Origin: Streptococcus mitis B6 | GTDB lineage: Bacteria > Bacillota > Bacilli > Lactobacillales > Streptococcaceae | Assembly (NCBI RefSeq): GCF_000027165.1 | Contig: NC_013853.1 | Coordinates: 1,364,001 to 1,428,000, forward strand | Direction: 5' to 3' | Length of the DNA: 64,000 nucleotides | Part shown: positions 1-7,579 of the stretch, in pieces | Layout: the number at the start of each line of letters is the position of its first letter | Position numbering within the stretch: position 1 is the first letter of the stretch | The notes under the pieces: model-generated | Database searches by the model: none | What the model was told of the DNA's origin: nothing | Seen by the model: only the letters and a program-made list of their open reading frames with translations | Position numbers and translations under genes: made by a program

Positions 1-379
1 CTTCTGCAGTCAAACTAGACAAAATAGCTTTCAATTCTTCTAACTGGGCTGGTTCGACAGTTGGACCCGTTCCGTTGATTTCTGTCTCTTGGTCTGCTTT
101 GATTTTAACATTGATACGAGTATCTTCTGCCACTTGGACAAAACGTGTCTCGATTGCTTCATCAGCCAAAGTATCTGTGATAAATTTACCAGTAAAACCT
201 CCGATAAATCCAGCCGCTGTATTTGGAATATCTAATCGCTTCAAGACACGACTGACATTGATTCCTTTCCCACCAGCAAACTTATCATCACTGTCCATAC
301 GATTGACACTACCGACTTGGACTTGGTCCAAACGAACGATATAGTCAATGGATGGATTGAGTGTGACTGTATAAATCAT
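1..379 (-). CDS. fruK: 1-phosphofructokinase, N-terminal part (runs off the window)
   Basis: The reverse strand encodes MIYTVTLNPSIDYIVRLDQV followed by a GGKGINVSR motif, the N-terminal sugar-binding region of PfkB-family 1-phosphofructokinases, which phosphorylate fructose 1-phosphate to fructose 1,6-bisphosphate in the cytoplasm. About 126 codons are present; the C-terminal ATP-binding half lies outside the window. The ATG overlaps the fruR stop codon (ATGA arrangement), so the two genes are translationally coupled in a fructose-uptake operon whose PTS permease is probably the next gene out of view. Regulation should follow the fruR promoter, with a FruR-type operator and a cre site upstream. 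Confidence 0.9.
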   Translation of the reverse strand, partial: MIYTVTLNPSIDYIVRLDQVQVGSVNRMDSDDKFAGGKGINVSRVLKRLDIPNTAAGFIGGFTGKFITDTLADEAIETRFVQVAEDTRINVKIKADQETEINGTGPTVEPAQLEELKAILSSLTAE

Positions 380-1116
380 ACTTCTATTACCTCCGTTTTC
401 TCCTTAATAGCCCACAAGAGCTCATGCCCTTGACTTGTGATAACAATAGCGCGTTTGAGTGGTGCTACCTTGGCAAAGCAAGTTTGTCCAATCTTAGACG
501 AATCCACCAAGACATAGGTCTGTTTGGCATTCTCCAAAATAGCACGCTTCACAGCTCCCTCTTCCATATCAGGAGTCGTATAATAACCATCGTCCACACC
601 ATTCATCCCGATAAAGGCACGGTCAAAGTGCAATTGGTTAATCTGGTTAAGAGCAACGCCCCCGATGCTAGCATCTGTGGCCATCTTGACACTTCCTCCA
701 ACCATGACAGTTGGAATCTGCTTTTCAACCAACTGCGCGGCATGGTGAATAGAGTTGGTCACGACTGTAATATTCTTATTGACCAATTCATGAATCAAAA
801 AGGCAGTTGTTGTTCCTGCATCGATAAAGATGACATCTTGTTCCTTGATGAGAGAGGCTGCTTTCTGAGCTAACAACTTCTTCTCTTGAAGGTTTTTGAC
901 AGATTTTTCTTGAATGGTTTCTTCTTCCTGCAAAGAGTGGGGCAATTCTGCTCCACCATGCACGCGACGAAGCTTGTTTTCTGCTTCCAACTCATCCAAG
1001 TCTCTTCGCACCGTTGATTCTGACGTTTCTAACAAATTAACTAATTTCTCTAGAGAAACTACGTGATGTTGATTTAACTCCTCTAAAATCAGTTGTTTCC
1101 GCTCTGTTTTTAACAC
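376..1116 (-). CDS. fruR: DeoR-family fructose operon repressor FruR
   Basis: A 246-residue DeoR/GlpR-type regulator. Residues 1-55 form the winged helix-turn-helix (SESTVRRDLDELE recognition helix and RRVHGG turn). Residues from about 75 on form the sugar-phosphate sensing domain, with the DAGTTT motif typical of the family (fructose 1-phosphate is the usual inducer). It is the first gene of an operon with fruK. The leader carries three direct repeats and a perfect cre site, so autoregulation plus CcpA control is the likely scheme. The family and operon context make the assignment firm; the inducer is inferred from homologues. Confidence 0.9.
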   Translation of the reverse strand: MLKTERKQLILEELNQHHVVSLEKLVNLLETSESTVRRDLDELEAENKLRRVHGGAELPHSLQEEETIQEKSVKNLQEKKLLAQKAASLIKEQDVIFIDAGTTTAFLIHELVNKNITVVTNSIHHAAQLVEKQIPTVMVGGSVKMATDASIGGVALNQINQLHFDRAFIGMNGVDDGYYTTPDMEEGAVKRAILENAKQTYVLVDSSKIGQTCFAKVAPLKRAIVITSQGHELLWAIKEKTEVIEV

Positions 1117-1128
1117 CGAACCACCTCC

Positions 1129-1142
1129 TGTTATCGTTTACA
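1129..1142. promoter_or_regulatory. cre site (CcpA binding) in the fruR leader
   Basis: On the reverse strand TGTAAACGATAACA fits the catabolite-responsive element consensus TGWAANCGNTNWCA at every position. It lies between the fruR promoter and its ribosome binding site, a position where CcpA acts as a roadblock, so the fructose operon should be repressed when glucose is present. Confidence 0.75.
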
Positions 1143-1148
1143 CTATTC

Positions 1149-1217
1149 ATTCTATCACACTTTCTTTCAAAGTCAAGCATTTTTTATCATTTTCTTTCAA
1201 AATCTATCATTTTTCTT
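1149..1217 (-). promoter_or_regulatory. fruR promoter with three direct-repeat operators
   Basis: Reverse-strand promoter TTGACT (1171-1176), 16-bp spacer, TAGAAT (1149-1154). Three direct repeats with the core TATCAnnnTTTCTTTCAAA (plus strand) occur at 1153-1171, 1185-1201 and, truncated, 1205-1217. They cover and precede the promoter as expected for FruR-type DeoR operators. Their binding by FruR is inferred from position. Confidence 0.6.
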
Positions 1218-1277
1218 ATTTCTAGAATTTTTATTGCAAGATAAGAGCCTTTATGGTAGACTATTTGAGTAAGTATT

Positions 1278-1365
1278 GGAAGATTACTCAAGAGGCTTAA
1301 GAGGCCGTGTTGGAAACGCGGTAGGCGTGTAACAGCGTGCGTGGGTTCGAATCCCATGTCTTCCG
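1278..1365 (+). tRNA. tRNA-Ser (anticodon GGA)
   Basis: An 88-nt cloverleaf with acceptor arms GGAAGAT and GTCTTCC plus discriminator G. The anticodon arm is CCGTG/CGCGG around loop TTGGAAA (anticodon GGA at 1312-1314), followed by a long class II variable arm and the GGTTCGAATCC T-arm. CCA is not encoded. The class II arm and the anticodon both specify serine (UCC/UCU codons). Confidence 0.95.
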
Positions 1366-3113
1366 TAGAAAAGAAAAATTATTTCTAGGATGCGACAAAT
1401 GTTGTATCCTTTTTTGCTAATAAAACGAAATAAAGAGGCTGGGCAAAAACTAGCTTCTAAATAAAACCACACAGTGATTCCAGTCTTGAATCCAATCAAG
1501 CTGAAAGAAATACTGTGTGGTTTTTGAATAGTGGATGTTTTAGAGGCTAGATTCTTGGCCAACTTGGTGAGATTCATGCTCATAAAGATGAATCCTATTT
1601 CTGTTGAGACAGCTTGTTTCCCTCTGACATGCACTCTGCGCACGCCAAAAACACTCTTCAATCTACCAAAAACGGGTTCAACATCGATTTTCCGTTTGGC
1701 ATAGATTCGAGAGCCTTCTTCACTATGTAATGTTTGCTTAAGGAGTTCCTTAAAGTAATTCCAAGTTGGATTATAATGGATTTGTTTCTGGTTTCCACTA
1801 TCTGTTTTAGCCAACTGTTCTAACTCTGGAGTGTCTTGAACTTTATCAGCCTCATAAATCTTGAAATCACGTTGAAAGCCATACTTGTCAGTTCGACTAG
1901 AGTAGTTCTTAAAAGAATAAACTACGCCGTCGGGCTTTATAAACTGGTCCGTGTCCTCAAGATATTCCCAGTTCATTGGATTATCTGTGCTCGTCTGGTA
2001 CTTTTTAGTCAATTCCTTCTGATACATGGTGTAGGGAATAAGCGGTATTTTTTCCAATTCATCAATGATAAAACGATAATTTTCTTCGCTACCATAACCA
2101 GCATCTGCTACGATATAGTTGAATAAGTCTAGGGTTTGAATCGATTGGAGGAAAGGTTTCAGAGTGCGAGTGTCTGTTGGATTTGGAAAGATATCAAAAT
2201 CAAGGACATACTGACCATTGGTAGCCGCTTGGACATTATAACCAGGTTTCAGTTGCCCATTTTGCATATGGTCTTCCTTCATTCGCATAAAGGTGGCATC
2301 ATGATCCGTTTTTGAGAAAGAGTTGCGGTCTTCTAAAATTTTTCTAGCTTCTTCATATCGCTGTTTACGAGGAAGGAAATCATCCTTTAATTGCTTACGG
2401 ATTTTCTTTATCCGACGGCGTTTTTGTCTATTGGCAGACCCACCCTTTATCACTTTAGGCTCTTCTTCAATAGCTTGTTCTATTTCAACTAAGGTAGCCT
2501 CCGTTTTTTCTAGTAGCTCCTCCAAACCCTGACTGGTTTCCCGTTCTTCTTTAGATAAGGCGAGATTTACTCCTTCTTGAATCAGCTGGTCATAGAGCTG
2601 GGAAATTTTCCCATTCAAGGCTGCTTCATATTTGTCAATAGCTCTTTTCCAAGTGAAAGAATAGAGGTTGGCATCAGCTTCTAGTTTTGTTCCATCAATG
2701 AACAAGGCATCATCCTCAATCATCCCATTCTCACGCATGAGTAAAGTGAAGTAAATAAAAGCAGTTTTGATTAGGTTGTTGGCATGTTTACTGGAGCGGA
2801 AGTTATTAATCGTTTTATAGCTAACATAGGTATCTTGGCTCAACCATTTCATGGGAATGACTTCTGAGTTCATTTGAACGATTTTACGTCCAGAGAACAC
2901 TTGACGAGCGTAAGCGAACAGGGTCATCTTCATGAGCATGGCTGGATGAAAGGCAGGGCGACCAGTGTGAGAGGTCTCTTCCAATAGAACTTGACTAGGG
3001 ATACTGTCTACAAAGAGGCTAATCATTCTTGCTTCGTGATTTGATGGAATATCGTAGGCAAGATTTACTTCCAAACTTAACTGATTTGTGTTATAATCTT
3101 TATACATTGTCAT
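1284..3113 (-). CDS. IS1182-family transposase, reading out of the element
   Basis: The predicted 609-residue DDE transposase begins with a typical IS1182 N-terminus (HTGRPAFHPAMLMKM, then DALFIDGTKLEADANLYSF). No stop codon occurs before the left inverted repeat, so roughly 561 residues are element-encoded. The frame then crosses the repeat and continues 49 codons through host DNA, antisense to tRNA-Ser, giving the tail GRHGIRTHARCYTPTAFPTR that commonly arises when tRNA genes are translated on the wrong strand. The stop at 1284 lies inside the tRNA. The transposase core looks intact; the C-terminal tail is an artefact of the insertion site. Confidence 0.85.
   Translation of the reverse strand: MTMYKDYNTNQLSLEVNLAYDIPSNHEARMISLFVDSIPSQVLLEETSHTGRPAFHPAMLMKMTLFAYARQVFSGRKIVQMNSEVIPMKWLSQDTYVSYKTINNFRSSKHANNLIKTAFIYFTLLMRENGMIEDDALFIDGTKLEADANLYSFTWKRAIDKYEAALNGKISQLYDQLIQEGVNLALSKEERETSQGLEELLEKTEATLVEIEQAIEEEPKVIKGGSANRQKRRRIKKIRKQLKDDFLPRKQRYEEARKILEDRNSFSKTDHDATFMRMKEDHMQNGQLKPGYNVQAATNGQYVLDFDIFPNPTDTRTLKPFLQSIQTLDLFNYIVADAGYGSEENYRFIIDELEKIPLIPYTMYQKELTKKYQTSTDNPMNWEYLEDTDQFIKPDGVVYSFKNYSSRTDKYGFQRDFKIYEADKVQDTPELEQLAKTDSGNQKQIHYNPTWNYFKELLKQTLHSEEGSRIYAKRKIDVEPVFGRLKSVFGVRRVHVRGKQAVSTEIGFIFMSMNLTKLAKNLASKTSTIQKPHSISFSLIGFKTGITVWFYLEASFCPASLFRFISKKGYNICRILEIIFLFYGRHGIRTHARCYTPTAFPTRPLKPLE
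1387..1417 (+). terminator. Rho-independent terminator after tRNA-Ser(GGA)
   Basis: An imperfect hairpin (AGGAT/ATCCT and ACAA/TTGT with a 3-nt bulge) followed by TTTTTT, about 20 nt after the tRNA. Confidence 0.65.
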
Positions 3114-3236
3114 GGCTTTCTAATTGTTTTGTTGTTATTTTAATTATAAACCATGACATAAGAAAACGAGCATCTCCAACTACGGAAATGCTCGTTTTTT
3201 TAATAGTTAGAAGCGAGTTTTTGCCCAGCCTCTTTA
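1431..3236 (-). mobile_element. IS1182-family insertion sequence
   Basis: The element is bounded by 30-bp inverted repeats (1431-1460 and 3207-3236) that differ at one position; both begin TAAAGAGGCTGGGCAAAAAC when read inward. One transposase lies on the reverse strand. A hairpin followed by a T-run (about 3163-3200) sits between the transposase start and the right end. No convincing target duplication is visible in the flanks. It separates tRNA-Ser(GGA) from the lipoprotein gene. Confidence 0.85.
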
Positions 3237-3252
3237 CTTTTTAAACTAATTA

Positions 3253-4176
3253 TCAGATACTACTTTTATCTTTTTTATCTGAGGATTTGTCTGTTGAGTT
3301 GTCTGTCGATTTATCACTAGATTTGCCTTTGTCGTTAGATTTTGAAACATTACTTCGGACAACAGTATCATAACCTTCTGTATTATCAATTAACTCGGTT
3401 GCTAGAGTACGATAATCCTCTTGAGAGATAAGCCAGTTGCCATCCTTATCTTTGGTTAATTTGATTTCAGTATCAAAATCTCCAGTAGTAAATGGTGTAT
3501 ACGCTAAGTTAGGGTCGACATCGTTATAGATAGTAAAATCATGCCTAAACAGATGCTCAAAAATCCAGTATGAAATCAATGTTTGGTATCGTTTAATATC
3601 AACATTTGATCCCGCAGTATTGTACTTACCTAAGTTGTCAATCCCTCCAATTAGAGTTGTTAAAACGTTTCTTGTTGAAGAAGCCAAACCCTTAGAATGC
3701 AACTTTTTAGATGTAAAAGTTACAGTAGCTGAACTCCCTGATTCGTCTAACTTAACATCTTTAATAGAGTAATAACCAATCTCTTGGAACATTTTTCGTC
3801 TTACTTTTAAGAAGCCAGTAATTGTTTCTTCTGGTGTTTCAATAGGGAAATCAGCATGCCATTGAACAGAATAGGTAGAGGCTGGTGTAAGACCATCATC
3901 TTTTACCTTTTCACTAGTTTGAACCGCAAATACTGCCTCAGTCCATTTTTCATAGGTTTCGCCGTAAATCTTTTTAAACTTAGCAATATCAGTAGTCAAA
4001 ACTGCATCTAATAAAGTTTCAGCATCTTTTGTAACTTTTTCTTTGACTGATTCTTCTTTCTTATCAGTTTGTTCGGTTTTGTCAGAATTCGACCCTGACT
4101 GAGTCGGAAGTGAAGAACAAGCACCTAAGACAACTGCTGAGAGCGCTAAAATACCAAGCAACTTAACTTTTTTCAT
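3253..4176 (-). CDS. Putative lipoprotein of unknown function
   Basis: A 307-residue protein with a type II signal peptide: positive MKKVK, a hydrophobic stretch and lipobox LGAC (Cys20). It should therefore be lipid-anchored outside the membrane. A Lys/Glu/Ser-rich linker (about 21-50) leads into a mixed alpha/beta domain (about 50-265) that I do not recognise. The last 35 residues are a low-complexity Ser/Asp/Lys tail (SSDKSTDNSTDKSSDKK). It is monocistronic, lying between the IS1182 element and tRNA-Ser(GCT). The streptococcal lipoprotein identity is firm; no function can be assigned. Confidence 0.8.
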   Translation of the reverse strand: MKKVKLLGILALSAVVLGACSSLPTQSGSNSDKTEQTDKKEESVKEKVTKDAETLLDAVLTTDIAKFKKIYGETYEKWTEAVFAVQTSEKVKDDGLTPASTYSVQWHADFPIETPEETITGFLKVRRKMFQEIGYYSIKDVKLDESGSSATVTFTSKKLHSKGLASSTRNVLTTLIGGIDNLGKYNTAGSNVDIKRYQTLISYWIFEHLFRHDFTIYNDVDPNLAYTPFTTGDFDTEIKLTKDKDGNWLISQEDYRTLATELIDNTEGYDTVVRSNVSKSNDKGKSSDKSTDNSTDKSSDKKDKSSI

Positions 4177-4254
4177 AATACACCTCTTTATAAAATTTAC
4201 TCTTGGAAAAAGTCCCTAAGAGTGTTTCTTTAGAAAATCTCAAGATTATTCTAA

Positions 4255-4342
4255 CGGAGAATGAGGGATTCAAACCCTCGCGCCAGTTACCCGACCTAAC
4301 GATTTAGCAAACCGTCCTCTTCAGCCTCTTGAGTAATTCTCC
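4255..4342 (-). tRNA. tRNA-Ser (anticodon GCT)
   Basis: The reverse strand gives acceptor arms GGAGAAT/ATTCTCC with discriminator G, an anticodon loop TTGCTAA (GCT complementary to 4306-4308), a long class II variable arm and a GGTTTGAATCC T-arm. CCA is not encoded. It reads AGC/AGU serine codons. Its first 20 bases closely resemble those of the tRNA-Ser(GGA) at 1278. Confidence 0.95.
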
Positions 4343-4740
4343 AAAAATAAAAATACTAGAACGATTGGATTTATCAAACCTAACATCACGAATAAACATC
4401 ATTTTTTGTTTATTTAATTTTTAACCGCTTACCCTTGTATTTTAAAGTAAATACTCTATCAACCAAGATAAAGTATCTAAGTCTATATTCAAAAATTTTT
4501 TAAACATCGTACTCAATTATACCCAATGTTCAAATTCAAAAATCATTTCAAGATGTTACATATCCTCTTTTCCTGGGTAATTGTTCTCTTTGAAAATCAA
4601 ACACAATTTTACAATAAACCTACAATATACAATCATTATATCATTCAAGGAAATAAAAATCGGTATATTTTTTAATTTGTTATATCTAATTTTTGAACAT
4701 TAAGTTCATTTTTTTAGTTTTTATAAAGAACTTCAAAATA
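4343..4740. other. AT-rich stretch without a recognisable gene
   Basis: About 400 bases with no open frame that has a start and ribosome binding site, and no clear terminator. It lies between tRNA-Ser(GCT) and the IS3-type element and may be the eroded left edge of the prophage-like island. Confidence 0.5.
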
Positions 4741-4755
4741 AAAAACGTTGATTTA
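4741..4755 (+). repeat. 15-bp direct repeat, left copy
   Basis: AAAAACGTTGATTTA matches exactly the sequence at 11832-11846 beside the integrase and ssrA. The IS3-type element starts on the next base. The pair brackets the prophage-like island and could be attachment-site remnants. Confidence 0.4.
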
Positions 4756-4811
4756 TGTACTGCACCCCAAAAGTTAGACAGAAAAAATCTAACTTTTGGG
4801 ATATTTTTATT

Positions 4812-5330
4812 ATGAAATTAACTTATGATGATAAAGTTCAGATCTATGAACTTAGAAAACAAGGATATAGCTTAGAGAAGCTTTCAAATAAATTTGGGAT
4901 AAACAATTCTAATATTAGGTACATGATTAAATTGATTGATCGTTACGGAATGGAGTTCGTCAAAAAAGGAAAAAATCGTTACTATTCTCCTGATTTAAAA
5001 CAAGAAATGATTCATAAAGTCTTACATGAAGGTTGGACTAAAGATAGAGTTTCTCTTGAATACGGCCTCCCAAGTCGTACGATACTTCTTAATTGGCTAG
5101 CACAATACAAGAAAAATGGGTATACTATTGTTGAGAAAACAAGAGGGAGACCACCTAAAATGGGACGTAAGCCAAAGAAGAGATTTGAAGATATGACAGA
5201 ATTAGAACGTCTTCAAGCAGAAAATGAGTACTTGAGAGCGGAGAATGCTATTCTAAAAAAGTTGAGAGAACTCCGATTGAGGGACGAAAAGGAGCAAGAA
5301 GAAAAACGGAAATTGTTCAAGGACTGGTAA
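4812..5330 (+). CDS. IS3-family transposase OrfA
   Basis: A 172-residue OrfA starting [20 protein letters not shown]. It carries two helix-turn-helix segments (about residues 10-50 and 60-100), a basic [14 protein letters not shown] linker, and a leucine-zipper-like coiled coil ([21 protein letters not shown]) used for multimerisation. The ATG at 4812 is chosen because the region upstream is terminal repeat. The frame ends at KRKLFKDW just after an A-rich GAAAAAC heptamer where -1 slippage would fuse it to OrfB. Confidence 0.88.
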   Translation: MKLTYDDKVQIYELRKQGYSLEKLSNKFGINNSNIRYMIKLIDRYGMEFVKKGKNRYYSPDLKQEMIHKVLHEGWTKDRVSLEYGLPSRTILLNWLAQYKKNGYTIVEKTRGRPPKMGRKPKKRFEDMTELERLQAENEYLRAENAILKKLRELRLRDEKEQEEKRKLFKDW

Positions 5331-6160
5331 CAGAGTTTTCTTTAGATATCCTTCTAAAGATTATTAAGCTTGCCCGTTCAACCTATTATTACCACTTAAA
5401 ACAGCTGGATCAAAGCGATAAAGATTATGATATTAAAGCTGAAATTCAGTCAATTTATACTGAGCATAAAGGAAATTACGACTATCGTCGCATGACTCTA
5501 GAATTACGAAATCGTGGCTTCGTAGTGAACCATAAGAAGGTGCAACGTCTGATGAAAGTACTTGGTTTAACGGCTCGAATTCGCCGTAAACGAAAGTATT
5601 CTTCCTACCAAGGAGAGGTTGGCAAGAAAGCAGATAATCTTATTCAACGTCAATTTGAAGCAACCAAACCAATGCAAAAGTGCTACACAGATGTGACAGA
5701 ATTTGCCATTCCAGCAAGTAGCCAAAAGCTTTATTTATCACCAGTTTTAGATGGCTTTAACAGCGAAATTATCTCCTACAATCTTTCTACTTCGCCGAAC
5801 TTAGTACAAATGAAAGCTATGCTAGAACAAGCCTTTACAGAGAACCATTACGAAAATACAATTCTCCATAGTGATCAAGGATGGCAATACCAACACGATT
5901 TCTATCATCATTTTTTAAAGAATAAGGGAATCCAACCATCTATGTCACGTAAGGGAAATAGCCCAGATAACGGTATGATGGAATCTTTCTTTGGCATTCT
6001 TAAGTTTGAAATGTTTTATGGTTATGAGAATACGTTTCAGTCACTTGAACACTTGGAACAAGCTATTGTAGACTATATTGATTACTACAACAATAAACGA
6101 ATTAAGGTAAAACTAAAAGGACTTAGCCCTGTACAATACAGAACTAAATCCTTTGCTTAA
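5306..6160 (+). CDS. IS3-family transposase OrfB, made by -1 frameshift from OrfA
   Basis: The -1 frame is open across the OrfA end and has no ATG before 5492, so it is probably translated only as an OrfAB fusion by slippage near 5302-5308. It carries the HTH_21 region ([16 protein letters not shown]) and a complete rve catalytic core: YTDVTEF (first D), HSDQGWQYQ (second D) and [12 protein letters not shown] (E). The element therefore looks potentially active. The start given is the slippage region, not a start codon. Confidence 0.82.
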   Translation, partial: TEIVQGLVTEFSLDILLKIIKLARSTYYYHLKQLDQSDKDYDIKAEIQSIYTEHKGNYDYRRMTLELRNRGFVVNHKKVQRLMKVLGLTARIRRKRKYSSYQGEVGKKADNLIQRQFEATKPMQKCYTDVTEFAIPASSQKLYLSPVLDGFNSEIISYNLSTSPNLVQMKAMLEQAFTENHYENTILHSDQGWQYQHDFYHHFLKNKGIQPSMSRKGNSPDNGMMESFFGILKFEMFYGYENTFQSLEHLEQAIVDYIDYYNNKRIKVKLKGLSPVQYRTKSFA

Positions 6161-6169
6161 ATTAATTGT

Positions 6170-6304
6170 CTAACTTTTTGGGGTCAGTACAGGAACTTGT
6201 GAATCGTTCAAAGAAATCTTAGAATCTAACTCATCCACTTTCTCAGCAATATATGTCACGGTCCTCAATATCTCGTTGAGGGCTGTTCTTTCTAGTTCGT
6301 TCAT
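6170..6304 (-). pseudogene. Small phage gene truncated by the IS3-type element
   Basis: ATG at 6302-6304 with an AGGAG site starts MNELERTALNEILRTVTYIA. After about 37 native codons the frame runs into the IS right inverted repeat and stops at 6170-6172. The 3' part of the gene is missing. It is the third gene of a leftward cluster and is likely a small coiled-coil phage protein. Function unknown. Confidence 0.6.
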
Positions 6305-6308
6305 TTCC

Positions 6309-6413
6309 CTACTCCTTATCTTTTTTATCACTTTGGTACTTCACTATTTGACGAATAGTAAAAGATACAATCACAAATCCTGCTAGGATTATCAATCCAG
6401 TTTCTTCACTCAT
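6309..6413 (-). CDS. Small single-pass membrane protein, prophage-type
   Basis: A 34-residue protein MSEETGLIILAGFVIVSFTI followed by a basic tail. One hydrophobic segment (about residues 6-20) predicts a membrane anchor. It lies between two other small leftward genes, 4 bp upstream of the next start. No function can be assigned. The coding assignment rests on operon spacing. Confidence 0.5.
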   Translation of the reverse strand: MSEETGLIILAGFVIVSFTIRQIVKYQSDKKDKE

Positions 6414-6474
6414 TGCTTTTCACGGCAAATGATGGTACACTATCAAGTAGAGGTTGGGGCTTCTGCCCCTTTCT

Positions 6475-6618
6475 CTACTTTTTCTTAAGCTCTTTGTCTT
6501 TGAGCTTGTATGCTAAGTACTGCTTATGCCAAAGACGAGCTTCTCTGACTAAGCCTAGTGCCAAGATGACGGTTGCAGTGTCCTTTGTTCCTAGGCTTTT
6601 TATGATGTGTTCCATCAT
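6475..6618 (-). CDS. Small phage protein, first gene of the leftward cluster
   Basis: A 47-residue protein MMEHIIKSLGTKDTATVILA ending KLKDKELKKK. It has a strong AGGAGG site 6-8 nt before the ATG at 6616-6618. It is divergent from the repressor gene, across an operator region, where the cro/early side of a phage switch is usually found. It lacks a recognisable helix-turn-helix, so it is not a clear Cro. A GC-rich hairpin follows its stop (6450-6475). Confidence 0.55.
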   Translation of the reverse strand: MMEHIIKSLGTKDTATVILALGLVREARLWHKQYLAYKLKDKELKKK

Positions 6619-6658
6619 TTGCCTTACCTCCTTTTCCTTAAGCTTGATTTAATTGTAC

Positions 6659-6750
6659 TACGAATTAAATCGTATATTAATACTTTTTTAGAATTTTTCC
6701 GTATTTTTTTCGTATTTTTTATTTACAAATACGAAAATAAGCGTTATTAT
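6659..6750. promoter_or_regulatory. Divergent phage operator/promoter region
   Basis: The region contains two dyads built on TCGTA/TACGA: TACGAATTAAATCGTA at 6659-6674, and a second at about 6708-6736 with arms TTTCGTATT/AATACGAAA. A rightward promoter TTTACA (6722-6727), 17 bp, TATTAT (6745-6750) precedes the repressor gene. A leftward -10 TACAAT overlaps the first dyad. The layout suggests repressor control of both directions. Confidence 0.55.
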
Positions 6751-6777
6751 ATAGTAAAAGACAAAAGGAGAAAAAGA

Positions 6778-7566
6778 ATGGCCAGAGGACGAGGAAAATT
6801 AACTCCTCAAGATAAAGAGGATATGAAGGTCTTTTCCGCAAATCTAAATGCTATTTTGTCGGATAGGAATTGTAAGCAAGTTGAATTGTCCAGAGCGACA
6901 GGTATACCTGCTAGCACTTTAACGGGCTATGTAAAAGGAACTTCTTTGCCTATACCTGGTAATGTACAAAAAATAGCTGATCATTTTGGAGTATTAAAAT
7001 CGACTTTAGATCCGAGGTTTGCAAGTGAAGATTCATCTATTGAAATTACTCCTACCGCTTCCCAAATCCAATCAATCTACGACCAACTAGCACCGCCTAG
7101 ACAAGGCAAAGTCCTAACCTATGCCGAGAGGCAACTAGACGAGCAAAAAAATGAAGATAAAACGAAGATAAACGAAGTATCAGAGAAAATTGTTCAACTC
7201 TATGGTTACGACTACTACGACCACGCTGCTTCTGCTGGTACTGGGCAGTATTTGAATGATATACGAGTGGAACGGATTGAGTTGCCAGTGGATGTTGATG
7301 CCGACTTTGTTATTCCGATTAAAGGTGACTCCATGGAACCTGATTATCATGATGGCGACCTAGTATTTATCCAGACAAGTGTTGATTTGAATGATGGTGT
7401 TATCGGAGTGTTTAACTACAACGGAGAGGCATATATCAAGCAACTAGTCATTGATACAGAACAATCCTACCTACATAGCTTGAATCCTGCATACAAGGAT
7501 ATGCCAATCACACCAGAAACAGACTTCCGAATCATTGGAGAAGTCGTGGATTTATATAGGAATTAA
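6778..7566 (+). CDS. Prophage repressor, XRE helix-turn-helix plus S24 peptidase domain
   Basis: The ATG at 6778 with AAAGGAG six bases upstream gives a 262-residue protein starting MARGRGKLTPQDKEDMKVF. Residues about 15-75 are an XRE helix-turn-helix (QVELSRATGIPASTLTGYVKG). Residues about 160-262 are a LexA/CI-type S24 domain. It has the probable Ala-Gly self-cleavage site in HAASAGTGQYL, catalytic Ser in KGDSMEPDYHDGD, and catalytic Lys in EAYIKQL. It should hold lysogeny and be cleaved on RecA activation. It appears intact although the prophage around it is not. An upstream extension of the frame lacks a ribosome binding site. Confidence 0.9.
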   Translation: MARGRGKLTPQDKEDMKVFSANLNAILSDRNCKQVELSRATGIPASTLTGYVKGTSLPIPGNVQKIADHFGVLKSTLDPRFASEDSSIEITPTASQIQSIYDQLAPPRQGKVLTYAERQLDEQKNEDKTKINEVSEKIVQLYGYDYYDHAASAGTGQYLNDIRVERIELPVDVDADFVIPIKGDSMEPDYHDGDLVFIQTSVDLNDGVIGVFNYNGEAYIKQLVIDTEQSYLHSLNPAYKDMPITPETDFRIIGEVVDLYRN

Positions 7567-7579
7567 ACGAGGTAGACCG

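Larger units (their letters stand above)
4756..6191 (+). mobile_element. IS3-family insertion sequence (1,436 bp)
   Basis: Terminal inverted repeats of 25 bp are at 4756-4780 and 6167-6191; both begin TGTACTG and contain ACCCCAAAA...GTTAGACA, with one or two mismatches. Two overlapping transposase frames have the IS3 layout. The right end truncates a small phage gene at 6192. The bases flanking the two ends (GATTTA and GGAACT) show no target duplication, so one flank was probably lost by deletion or recombination. Confidence 0.88.

Noticed and set aside
4755..4811. Extended start of the IS3 OrfA at the terminal repeat
   Set aside because: The extension translates the inverted repeat; the ATG at 4812 is the family start.
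6413..6652. 79-codon plus-strand frame
   Set aside because: Antisense to the 47-residue gene that has a strong AGGAGG site.
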